DNA from: Hyaloperonospora brassicae
Taxonomy: Eukaryota; Oomycota; Peronosporomycetes; Peronosporales; Peronosporaceae
Length of the DNA: 64,000 bases
Assembly (NCBI GenBank): GCA_947650285.1
Contig: CANTFL010001075.1
Coordinates: forward strand, 43,030-107,029
Direction: 5' to 3'
Position numbers and translations under genes: made by a program. Below are positions 52,755-62,843 of the stretch, piece by piece. Each line of letters starts with the position of its first letter. The first letter of the stretch is position 1. The notes beneath the pieces were generated by a model, which saw nothing but the letters and a program-made list of their open reading frames with translations, had not been told where the DNA came from and ran no database searches.

Positions 52755-54568
52755 ATGTCGGCCGCGATCGAGCGCATCGTCGACCGCAAGCTGATCAAGC
52801 AGCGCGTGCACTACTACGTCGTGTGGAAGGGCTTTGGCGAAGAGAACAACACGTGGTACACAGCCAGCAGCAGCAGCCCCGAGTCTTACGTGGTCCTCGT
52901 CCCACTTTGCGTGCTCGAATACCAGTGCTGACTTGTCTCGGATCCCCGTGTGACGATCATGTAGGGAAAGCCGCATCGACCTGATCGCGGATGGCTACAC
53001 GGACGCCATCAAGAGCTACGAAGAACGTACGAAACGGGGCGATCGCCCGCTCTCGCTCTCTTTTGGTGCCGTGGACACAATTCGCGTCCTGCTGAATTAT
53101 GTAGAGACACTGACGTGTGGTTGTTGTATATTTATTATTTTTTTCTATTTTTATTTATCATGGGGGTGTGGCTATTGTACGTGCGACTTTTTGGTCTTCT
53201 TGTCATGTACTAGAGCGGAAGAATGCGTCGGCGGCGTCTACGCCTCGCGGCCGCAGTCCTGGCCGCCCGGCGTCCAAGAGTCCACGGACAAAGAGCAAGA
53301 GTCCTGGACGTGGAGTCGGTCGCCCTCGATCGCGACGCAGTCGCTCCCGCAGTGTCTCCGTGAGCAGGAAGCTGCCCATGCACAGCAAGGACGACGGCGA
53401 GCACAGCAGCAGCAGCACGGCCACGCGACAACGGAAGAACAAGCCAAGCGATGACGTGGAAAACGATGATGATCGTAGCGGTGTAGCGAAGGAGACATCG
53501 GGGCGTCGGTCGACTCGGCCACAACAGGCTGCGACGGAGACGAGCAAGTTTGTGTCTCGACTGGACGCGCACAAGATTGGTGATCCCGCGATGACGGATG
53601 AGGAGGACGACTCGGTTTTGTTGCGGTCAACTATTGCAGCGCTGGCGCCGGGGATGCACGGAATAGCTTTGTCGACTCCGCCGGTGTCGGACAAGAACGT
53701 GCACGAGAAGTCGGTGGTGCTGTCGTACGAGGCGGACGAGGAGTCGGAGATGCCGTTCAAGCACGCGGCACTGAAAAGGCAGAACGCAGCATCTTTCAAG
53801 GCCAGTCCATCGTCGGCCAGTACTGTTCACGAAGACGCCAGATCGGCTCACGATGGACTGGTTGCCAAGACTGGGACGAGCAACTATCTCATGTCGTTCG
53901 TGAGTGCAGCGACCGTGATAGGCTCCCTCGTGGCAAGCCATGTGCTGCCTCGTGAGGATGATGAAGGCTTCGATCTGTGGCAAAGGTGGCTTCCGTTCCT
54001 CACGCCCGTCGTGGCGCTGCTACTATTCTTCCACCAGAAGGATGCGCACGCTTCGGCGAAATGGGTGGCTACTAGTCTGACGTGGCGTGCTGCTGCCGAG
54101 CTGCTACTGTTGATCGGGAGTACGCCGCGCGAGTTCGAGATGATGGTGGCTGGCTCGGCCTTCGTTGCGAACGCGTCACTGCTAATTGCTTTCGTGTCCA
54201 TGCTTTGCAATGGTGAGCACGAGCAGTCCAAGGCTACACTTGCGCTGCTCGGAGTTGGAGCTCTGGCGCTCTTCCTATCAGACAGGTATGTTTTTATCGG
54301 GCCGGGTGGAGTCCACTTGCCATACAGTCGTTGTTGTGCTCTAACGAACGTGCCTACCTGTTGTCTGTTGTCAGCTGGGTGATTTCTACCAAGAATACGG
54401 AATTGGAGTCTCGTGTAACTCTCATGTCCATGGCTGTTGTAAGTTTGCCTTATTCTGTGCGGGGTGCCGAGCAACGAATGGCGTAACTGATCTTTGTTGT
54501 CGTTGCATGCTCAGCTAACAATTGCACTGTCGCCAATGCCATCGGCATCTTTGGAGGACGATGATTAG
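52755..54568 (+). CDS. Chromodomain protein with basic Ser-rich linker and multiple membrane segments
   Basis: Proposed exons: 52755-52855, 52965-53026, 53214-54285, 54375-54438, 54515-54568, giving 450 residues. The first intron splits a chromodomain: IERIVDRKLIKQRVHYYVVW, KGFGEENNTW|ESRIDLIA, with the aromatic-cage residues Tyr and two Trp. The second donor is ambiguous: 53119 instead of 53026 adds 31 residues. Next is an Arg/Ser/Pro-rich linker (SPGRPASKSPRTKSKSPGRG, RPRSRRSRSRS). The C-terminal third has five or six hydrophobic segments (NYLMSFVSAATVIGSLVAS, WLPFLTPVVALLLFF, VAGSAFVANASLLIAFVSML, LALLGVGALALFLSDSWVI, and a last one). Chromatin reader, RS-like linker and membrane domain recall the lamin B receptor plan, though the domains are not homologous. 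Location at the inner nuclear membrane is inference. Confidence 0.72.
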
Positions 54569-54803
54569 GATAGGGCGCATCAGGCCCACCACTTGACGCT
54601 GTAATTAGTTTTCGCTGACTTCATTCGGAGGCAGTACTGTGGCTGCTTAATGAGTAATAATGACCTTGCGCCGTTGCTAGCTCGCTGTTCTGGACATCTT
54701 CGTTTTCGTTACAGCAAAGCCACAAATTCCGTTCGACGTCGAAAGCGACCGCTCAGTAGTCTGATATTCTAGAAAAATCAGCAGACGGGTGCACGCACCG
54801 GCA

Positions 54804-57800
54804 CTACTGCAGCGCCAAATGCAGCGTCTTCATCAGCAGCTGCTGGGTTTGGACGCTCCTAGCAATGTCAACATCACCCTCGCAGCCCACTAGCTCCTCA
54901 ATAACCTCAATCGTCAATGCTGACACAGTACGAGCTCCGACAGGATGCTCCGGCCGCGACGCGTACTCCTTCATAGCCTTGTACATCAGGGTCTGCCGCA
55001 TCAGCGCCTCTACGTTCTCCTCATTTACACCTGCCGCCGATTCCGCTGCGATATTGTCCCATAACTTGCCATCAGCGGCAACGCAGGATCGCCACACACT
55101 GACTCGCATCTCCTTGTATTTCTCGGTCAGCGGATCGGTTGCTAGTGTATCCAGCGCGTCCAGCGTCGCCAAGAAAAGATTGGTTCTAACGCACGAAACA
55201 AGAATTGCATCAACGTGAGTGCGGCACCTCCAGCCACGCACAACATGACAGTCAACAGTACCTCACGGGGTCGTCTGTTTCGACCGAAAGGGCAGATGCC
55301 ACACACGCGTCAACTAACGCTTCGGGTGACAGCGGCTGCGGGTCAATGGGCACCTTCAGTGGTAGGCGCAGCAGCAGCCCCTGAAGTTTCCCGCGCAAGA
55401 GCTGCAAAACACAGACGAAACAACGCTGTCAACATGACCATTGTCAGCTACATGCTGAAGCAGTCGATGTACCTCGTGGTCAATTTCCTGTACACTGTCA
55501 GGATGAGACAGACTAGGCGAAGCAAAGGCGGCGATTTTGGCAATGCTCGCCATGGTCTTACGCTTCGGCAACGACCGTTGCTCTCTCTTGGCTTCCTGAA
55601 GTGCAAATGTCGCCGCCTGGTCATATCGCTCGATTGAAATTGCAGTCAACCAGCAGTACTGCCTCAGGTGGTCGCGTTCGTTCATGAACTTGTGCAAAGC
55701 CGGCGCAAATAGCTGCGAGTGGGCGAGCAAGTATGCCAGCACGGTCCGAGAAGACGCATCCGCTTTTTGGTTGTTTCGGGTCCAGGGGTTCCGAACTTCG
55801 CCGTTATACCAGCGGAAGATAAAGTCGTCAAAGCCCTCATGCTTCTTGCAGTATGACTCCAACCTCTTCGATGCGGGGCTTTTTGGAAGTTTGCCAAGCA
55901 CGCAATCCAGTTTCGACAGGTTCTCGGAGTCTTCAATCAATACCAGATAAACCATGCCCTCGAAGTAACGATACGTTTCGCAAAGCTCAACGCACTGACA
56001 GAACAAGTCGGCGCGCTTACGGGTAATGACACCATCCGTACCAAAGTCGACTGCAATATCGCTTTCTTCGCACGACGTCTGGGTTGCAAGGTAAACAAGA
56101 GGGTTTAGAGTGGCGCGCTTCGTGTACGCTTCTTCCGCGCGTAGATCGTCTGCTTCCTCGCTCAAAGCATGAGGGATGCACCTTGCGTAATCATCCAGCA
56201 AGACGATTCCTAGTCTCCGAATCTGATCCGTCAGCTCGAAGATATCGTTGTGCTGCCAGCGAATTTGCCTCTCAGACGCTTCTGACTGCGAGTATCCCGA
56301 AAGTGCAGACAGACGAGATATCTGATCGACCACGACTTTTCGCACCTCATGCGCAAGTGTCCAGCTTTTCGTCGATGCAAAACTTGCAGCAGAGCCTTGC
56401 ACGGGCGTACACAGCATACTTAGCATAGCACAGCCGCTTTCTAGCAAGCCGCAAAGATACGCTGGGTCGCTCTCGCCAACTGACGTCGACAGGGACTGAA
56501 CCTCGTCGCTCAAATACTGGAATAGCTCCGCGATCTTACTCACTTCGCTGTAAAATATATCGAAGGAATTGTAGCCCGCAAGACGAAGCTGCTCTGTCTG
56601 ATAGCCACGCTTTTTTACAGTTTTCTCGATCGCGCGCACCAAAAACTTTCCGGTCAACCGGCGTTCGACTCCCGATGGAACCACATCGTCGGAAGAATTC
56701 GATGACACAATCGACGCCTGTAGCTTGCATAGAGCGATTGCAGCCTGAAGCTTCTCTTCGTTTTTCGTCAACTCACACTGGAGTTGAGGGGAATTCTCAA
56801 TAAACTCCCAGACCGACACACAACGGCGCTGCAAAAATTCCAACAATGCCACATGGCGATTCCTCTTTTCTTCCAATTGGTAGCGTACCAGCTTCGGAGT
56901 AACAGAGCAAGCAGCAGACTGCTTCTCTTGGCCATCGATATTGGTCGGTGTACCGTTTTCCCATCGCAAGCCTGATGACGACTTGGCATCCAAGATCTGA
57001 AGATCCACAACTACGGCGGCCTGAGCTGCGTATCCCACATCCCTTACGCTCACGCGCAGCGCTACCGCAGAGTTCGGCGAGTCGTGAAAATGCGTCAGAA
57101 TCAAGCGGACGTAATCCTCGACGGCCAAGTCCGTCTTCTCGAAACGGGACAACTCGTTCGCGTCGTTGTTTGCTTCGCGTCTCCGACGTGTCCTCTCCGC
57201 AGATGCCTCGGACAGAAGTGGGGTTGCATGACGTTCCAGTCTTTGCATGTCCGAGGCGGTAGCCATGCACACTGATCCACTCGGTGACTTGACGCTCTCT
57301 TCTATGAGCAAGAACAAAACCGATCCCTTCACGGCGTTGTTGTCAAACAAGCTCTGGTCCGCACGCGCTCCAAATGCCAGAGCCAATCTTCCTTGAGTAC
57401 CTTGAAGTGGGAACGCCGTCGACCGTACACTAGTGTGTCCAACCTGAGGCAAAATAAGCGTACAAAACTGGACAGGCTGCATCTGTGTCCACACGAGGTA
57501 CAAAGCGCCACGTGTGATAGATAAGCTTTCGACCGCAAATAGCTCAGCCTGCCCGTCAAAAGCTGGTTCATAGTCCAGCATGTGCACCCACTCTGGCGTT
57601 GGCAAAGTGGTGTCACTCATTGTCTCGAGTGAGAAATGGAACAGCGCGTACTTGACCGTCGCACTTGTTCCAGATCGAGACGATGAGCAGACGAAAGCCA
57701 CTAACACACCGACGCACGCGTCGTGCGCGTACGGTATGGAGACAACGTGTGCTTTTGTCAACTGCGCTTCCGGGAAGTTGGTGCTAAAGTAGCTCATTGC

Positions 57801-58886
57801 TACGCGACTGGCATCGAAATGCCACTGAGAAACGCACGAGCAGTCCAGCACGTCAGCATTGCTAAAAGAGCGACGCGCCAACATCCCGTCCTGATACAGC
57901 ACAAGCACATCTGACGTTTCGTCCACTTCGTCTCCATCACTGTCCATCAACGCCACGTCGTCCATCGACGATGAAAGTACGTTCAAGCACGTAATCGGCT
58001 GGTTGACATTCAGCTCTCTTCGACCTGCACCAGCTTTCGACCCTGTCGACGAGAAGAAAAACTGCGACACTGACTTGGTCAGTCCTGCCAGCAAACCCGC
58101 ACTCTGCTTCTCAAAAGCCCGCACGCGAATGCGTCGGTCTTCCACTGCAACTTCCCACACATTTCCATAATTGCTCCAGCACAGTACTCCAGTCGCTCCG
58201 TATTGTCCCTCGTCGTCGTGGCCCGCTCGGTCGTCTCTTGCTACAATCGCAGCCTGTGCGTGCGTCGAAACCCGTTCGTGGCTGTCCAGCGGGATCTGTA
58301 TACTCAGCGGTAGGCTCTCGTACGGCAGCTCAATGTCTTCCCAAAAGAGCACCAGCCCGCTCGTCGTCACGACCAAGAGACTCAGACTCTGACCGTAGAG
58401 CGCAAAGAGAAACGGACACGCGACGTCGTCCAACGCGAGGGCACGCGGGAGCGGCAGTGCAATTACTTTGTGCCGCTCTTGTTGCCACAGCAGCACTTTT
58501 GTGCGGCAACTAAACACAAAGAAAGGGATCCACTGCCGTCCACTGCGATGACGCGCCGACGGCACTGACGCGCGGCAGCAGCGCACGTAGTGTCGCAGGT
58601 CGACAGGCGACAGCTGCTGGGTGGCCCACTCGTTGCGCACGTGGTCCAGTACCGACTGCGGCAAACGACCGCCTTCGACGACCGTAGAGCGACGCGTATC
58701 CACCAGCAGCAGCGACGACGACGTGTCGTCAGCCGCGTCGCGGCCGCCGCCGGCTCGACGCGCGTACAGAGCGTCCCAGTACTCGAGACGCTGCCGCTTG
58801 ATGGCGCTCGACACGTCCGTCGCCAGCGGTCCCGTGTCGCCCACGCGCTTGGGAGGCCCCTCGCCGAACTTGCGGGCGCGGAACAT
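54804..58886 (-). CDS. NUP133-like nucleoporin
   Basis: Three exons: 55452-58886, 55262-55401, 54804-55185, total 3,957 bp, 1,318 residues. The first intron is only 50 bp (GTAGCT...TTGCAG); the second is 76 bp (GTACTG...CGTTAG). Joined exons read continuously as the alpha-solenoid. The N-terminal ~500 residues look like a beta-propeller (WIPFFVFSCRTKVLLWQQER, LLVVTTSGLVLFWEDIELP). The C-terminal half is helical, with NUP133 landmarks FRYFEGMVYLVL-type helix, HEGFDDFIFRWYNGEV, WLTAISIERYDQAATFAL and KRKTMASIAKIAAFAS. The last exon (LFLATLDALDTL, VWRSCVAADGKLWDNI) matches the family C-terminus. NUP133 is part of the Y complex of the nuclear pore. Divergence is high, so confidence is moderate to good. 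Confidence 0.8.
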
Positions 58887-59240
58887 GGGTACACGAAAAT
58901 GACTTGGGGGCCACTGACTGACTGGGCACAGATGCGAGTAGCGGGTGGACGACGACTATACGTATACGCACAAACAGATGGAAAGCGGGGGTTGGTCGAC
59001 ATGGCTACATTTTACGTTTTGTTGCATGGCAAATGGCAGCATGCGTACTGTGCGCGTGCGTGTGCATGTTTGTTTTTCCTTCTTCTTTCTCTCTCTCTTC
59101 ACTGCGAATAAATACGGCCCTGGTGCGTAGCGTGTGCGCAGCAGTAGTCACTCCGACACCATCAAGTCCCCGCTCGCGTACCAACTTTATAAACAAGCAG
59201 CGGGGACTTGGCCGAGCTCTACTGGTGACTCCCCATCAAC
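58887..59240. other. Short intergenic, upstream of the NUP133-like gene
   Basis: 354 bp between the NUP133-like start and the scaffold gene stop, both on the minus strand. Presumed promoter; a CT-rich tract lies near 59.08-59.10 kb. Confidence 0.5.
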
Positions 59241-62200
59241 TCAGAACCCAAGCGTCGCGCGTTTGTTTCGATACGCGAGTTCGGCGTCTGCTGTCTCCGG
59301 CGATGCTGCGTTCGCCGGCTGGTCGGCAGCGCTACCAGTAGACGACGAGACGCTACCTGGCGCTTTTCGGCCGTCATTGAACCGCTGCCGAAAGTAAGCA
59401 TGGGCAAGTCCCAGCACCTTTACCCATTGGAGCATCTCTTCCTGATTCTTTGCAAGCATTCGCGTCTGCTGGGTAGGTGAGCATATCATAAACTCATGGG
59501 GCTTGCCCACATCCTTGCCATACAGGATCTCCAACGACTTGTGCTTCAGTGGGATAGCACCACGTGGTTCCCGGTCTCCCTCGCGCTTGTAGTAACGGAG
59601 ATACCCGTCCGGCTCAATGTTGCACCACCGCTCGCGAACACCACGCAGCGACATATTACCAAATGCGCCCTTTTCGTTGGAGTGCGTGGCGTGCTTGCGC
59701 AGGATACCACTCATCCTTGGCAACAACCCGATCTGATTCGCGTCTTGCATGAACGAGCTGATCGACGCACCATTGTTGCTGTCGCGGCCGTAATCAGGTT
59801 CAAGTCGTTCCGAACCTCTTTGTGCGCTGGCCGATTGCCTGCTGACACCCTGCACAATCTGAGCACCGAACATGGACACTCTGCCCCCGAACGAGCTTCG
59901 GAGACCACTGACGGACACACGAGAGCCAACGGTGTTCCTTCGGGCGACTTCTTGCTGTGACGGTGGGCCAGCAACAGTTGATCGCGATTGCGGCTCCGTT
60001 GCATTGGCCACCACATTCAGCGTCCCATTTGTCAATGCCTGGAACTGATCTTGCACCACCTTCATCTCGTCTTTCAGTTGCAACCGATGCTTGCTGAGCT
60101 CGCTTTTTCGTACTTCGTTCTCATCACCTGCAGCCTTCGCGAGCTCGGCAACGGTTTCATGCAGTTTCGTTTGAAGCTTGCCAAGCTTAGTCTGTAACCG
60201 CATCGACTCCGACAGACGTCTCTGTGGCGCTTCATCAATGTCAATCGTATCAATCGACGAATCTGCGGGCTGCAAGACAACGTTTTTGCCCTGATCGACG
60301 TCAAAGAAAACCTGCAAGTCGTTCTGCATGCGCAGCATCTCGTCCATTGCCACTTTCAGATCGTCCTTCAGATCTGCTCGCCGAAGCGACAAGTTGTCGG
60401 CCTGTTGCTGATCTCCGCTGCGATTTGCTTGCGCGATTCCAGCCACGGTTTCTCGCAAGCTCTTCCGCAGCAGTGCGATCTTGTTCTCCAAGAATATCAA
60501 TTGCGGCGGACGTTCCCCACTAATGAAGGCGTCCTCGCGCTTGACCGCTGCTGCAGCTACGTCCATTTGATTCCGGAACTGGTATATCTCTGACTCCACG
60601 AATCTAGTTCGCTCTTCTTCCATTTTGATCTCCTCGGCTAGATGGTCACATTGTGCTTTAACTTTGATAAGAAGCTGCTCACGTGCATCCACAGCGCGAG
60701 TATCAATTGAGCCTCTATGCACCATCGAGCCCAAGAACGCCGGCGAAAAGAACTTGATTTCCTGATGCCCGCTCGGGTCCTCCATACCAAGGTCGCCATA
60801 CTTATCCAGCTCATTTTGCAAGCTATCGAGAGTCTGCTCTGTTTCGGCGCGCGCTGATCGCAATGCGCTGTTCTCGGCAATAAGGTCGGTGACGTCCTTT
60901 TCGAGTTCCATTGATCGCCGAACCAGTTCTGCCGTCCTCAACACTTCGGGTGACTCAATTTCACCCGCTGCTTGCTTGTCCAGCTTCTCGATCATCACTG
61001 TAAGCAAACGTTCCTCTTGGATCAAATTCTCACGCTCCTTTCTCAACGATTCTTGATGCTGCTGCACTCTTTCGACTTGTGTCTCCATGATCTCACACTT
61101 CTTTTCCATCTCAAGGCGTTTCAAATACATATGACGGTCTGTCGCTGCCCATACCTGTTTCTGAAGCTCACTACACACCAAGACCTGGAAGTACTCCTTG
61201 CGGAGTGAGTTCTGCATCAATCGAGCTGCACGAGCTTCTTTGACTTCTTCCGTCTCCTCAAGTAGGGCTTCTTCCTCGACCCGACCCACAATGCCTTTTG
61301 TAATGTCAGCAAACTTAATGCGAACAGGGCGTACCAAACGAGCAAGCAGTTCAAGTACCTCCGAGTAGGTGTAGCCGGTCAGTGGAATCCCATTCATCAT
61401 CGTAACACGCATGTTCACAGCGAGACGCTTTTCGGGCTTCATGCTCCAGTTGTAAATCTCAGCGGGACTCGCCATTCCGTTTGGCAGTTTGTAAATCTCT
61501 GCAATATGGACCTGAAGGTCAGTGAACACTGTACCTGGAACACCAGCAATTTGTTTCAGATTGAGTCCCAGTCGGCCGTGTCCGAAGGTCACCTCAATCT
61601 CATGTACCCAATTGTAGATGACACCTGTTTTCATGGGAGGGCGCAACCACTGCGTGTGACCGTAAGGCGACACATAGTACGTTTTACCATCATTGCTTTT
61701 GCTTTGACGCGTAGACCAGCCCTTAGGCAAGGCAAGTATCTCGCCAGATTCCAATACTTCGACTGTTTTGCACGAAAGCTTGGTTCGAATCTTCTCCAAA
61801 ACCGCCTCCAAGTTCGCATCGACGGGTGTCACCTTCTCAGCAGAATCTGTGACGGCTGTGATAGTCGCGTGCTCGCCGTGCTCGGTCGTTTCTTCACTTT
61901 CATCCTGGTCGTCAGACTCTGATTCCATGTCCACATCTAGCGCTGCAAAATCAGTAACGTCCTCGGTACTCTGGTCTGCAGCACTGCCGGGTAGGACATG
62001 CCTGACAGCTGGTGAGTCCGGTGCCACTTTCTGTGGAAATCGCAAAGCACCTTCGGGGCTCGCGACTGCTAGCTCAGCGACTGACCGATATCCCGCAACA
62101 CCACTCGCGCGTGTCAATCCGTCTACTGCGTCAGCTCCACTCGGCAACGCCAATTCCGAGTATCCTTCTACTTTCATCCGCTCTTGCGCCATATTACCAC

Positions 62201-62843
62201 ATGGTTCTAGCGTCACAAATGTCAACGGATCGTTCAACTTGCCGACATCCTGATCAGCACCTTCTTCAGCTCCATTAGCAGCTGCCATCCAATCACCTCC
62301 ATCTAGTGACAGTTTGGCTTGTGTCGCTCCATCACACTCGCGCTTCCACACGTCACTTGATTCAACTTCATGCACAGCATGTACTGCTTCTTGCGTAGCG
62401 ACAGGTGCTGCTGCCAGCTCTCCGACCGCACCGTTCCGCTCGTCTTCCACACCAGTGTTTTCACTCGCTGCCACAAACTGAGTGTCCACTGTGTCGGCCG
62501 TTTCCTCCGCGCTCAAGCACTTCTCGACATCAGCCACGTCCTCGTCCACATCCACGTCCCTCTGCTCATCGTCTCCATCGCTTTCCTCGGCCGTTCCCAC
62601 TTGCACGGCACGCACGACATCATCACCTGCTGCCGCATCGTCACCAGCTCTGTCGTTTTCGATTTCCAGCGCCGGCGCGACCGCTTCGGCTTGGTCGGCT
62701 GCGAGCTCTGTCTCCTCGTCTTGCACCTGCTCGGCACGCAACGCGTCACTGCCGGCGACGACGTCAGCAGCTTCGGGCGACAACGCATCCAGACACCGCG
62801 TCGTCTGCGCCGCGTCCGCCTCTGGCCGCGCGTTCTGCTCCAT
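59241..62843 (-). CDS. WW-PDZ-coiled-coil-PH scaffold protein
   Basis: Intronless, 1,200 residues from the ATG at 62843. The first ~340 residues are acidic and low complexity. A WW domain lies at about 370-403 (LPKGWSTRQSKSNDGKTYYV, THTQWLRPP-like end with both conserved Trp). A PDZ-like fold follows at about 415-510 (EVTFGHGRLGLNLKQIAG, VNMRVTMMNGIPLTGYTYSE). Residues about 530-915 are mostly heptad-rich coiled coil (RLEMEKKCEIMETQVERVQQ). Residues about 1043-1140 form a PH domain (MSGILRKHATHS, GVRERWCNIEPDGYLRYYK, MLQWVKVLGLAHAYF). The order suggests a membrane-attached adaptor that binds Pro-rich and C-terminal peptide ligands and dimerises. I do not know a named orthologue; partners are unknown. 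Confidence 0.82.
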   Translation of the reverse strand: MEQNARPEADAAQTTRCLDALSPEAADVVAGSDALRAEQVQDEETELAADQAEAVAPALEIENDRAGDDAAAGDDVVRAVQVGTAEESDGDDEQRDVDVDEDVADVEKCLSAEETADTVDTQFVAASENTGVEDERNGAVGELAAAPVATQEAVHAVHEVESSDVWKRECDGATQAKLSLDGGDWMAAANGAEEGADQDVGKLNDPLTFVTLEPCGNMAQERMKVEGYSELALPSGADAVDGLTRASGVAGYRSVAELAVASPEGALRFPQKVAPDSPAVRHVLPGSAADQSTEDVTDFAALDVDMESESDDQDESEETTEHGEHATITAVTDSAEKVTPVDANLEAVLEKIRTKLSCKTVEVLESGEILALPKGWSTRQSKSNDGKTYYVSPYGHTQWLRPPMKTGVIYNWVHEIEVTFGHGRLGLNLKQIAGVPGTVFTDLQVHIAEIYKLPNGMASPAEIYNWSMKPEKRLAVNMRVTMMNGIPLTGYTYSEVLELLARLVRPVRIKFADITKGIVGRVEEEALLEETEEVKEARAARLMQNSLRKEYFQVLVCSELQKQVWAATDRHMYLKRLEMEKKCEIMETQVERVQQHQESLRKERENLIQEERLLTVMIEKLDKQAAGEIESPEVLRTAELVRRSMELEKDVTDLIAENSALRSARAETEQTLDSLQNELDKYGDLGMEDPSGHQEIKFFSPAFLGSMVHRGSIDTRAVDAREQLLIKVKAQCDHLAEEIKMEEERTRFVESEIYQFRNQMDVAAAAVKREDAFISGERPPQLIFLENKIALLRKSLRETVAGIAQANRSGDQQQADNLSLRRADLKDDLKVAMDEMLRMQNDLQVFFDVDQGKNVVLQPADSSIDTIDIDEAPQRRLSESMRLQTKLGKLQTKLHETVAELAKAAGDENEVRKSELSKHRLQLKDEMKVVQDQFQALTNGTLNVVANATEPQSRSTVAGPPSQQEVARRNTVGSRVSVSGLRSSFGGRVSMFGAQIVQGVSRQSASAQRGSERLEPDYGRDSNNGASISSFMQDANQIGLLPRMSGILRKHATHSNEKGAFGNMSLRGVRERWCNIEPDGYLRYYKREGDREPRGAIPLKHKSLEILYGKDVGKPHEFMICSPTQQTRMLAKNQEEMLQWVKVLGLAHAYFRQRFNDGRKAPGSVSSSTGSAADQPANAASPETADAELAYRNKRATLGF

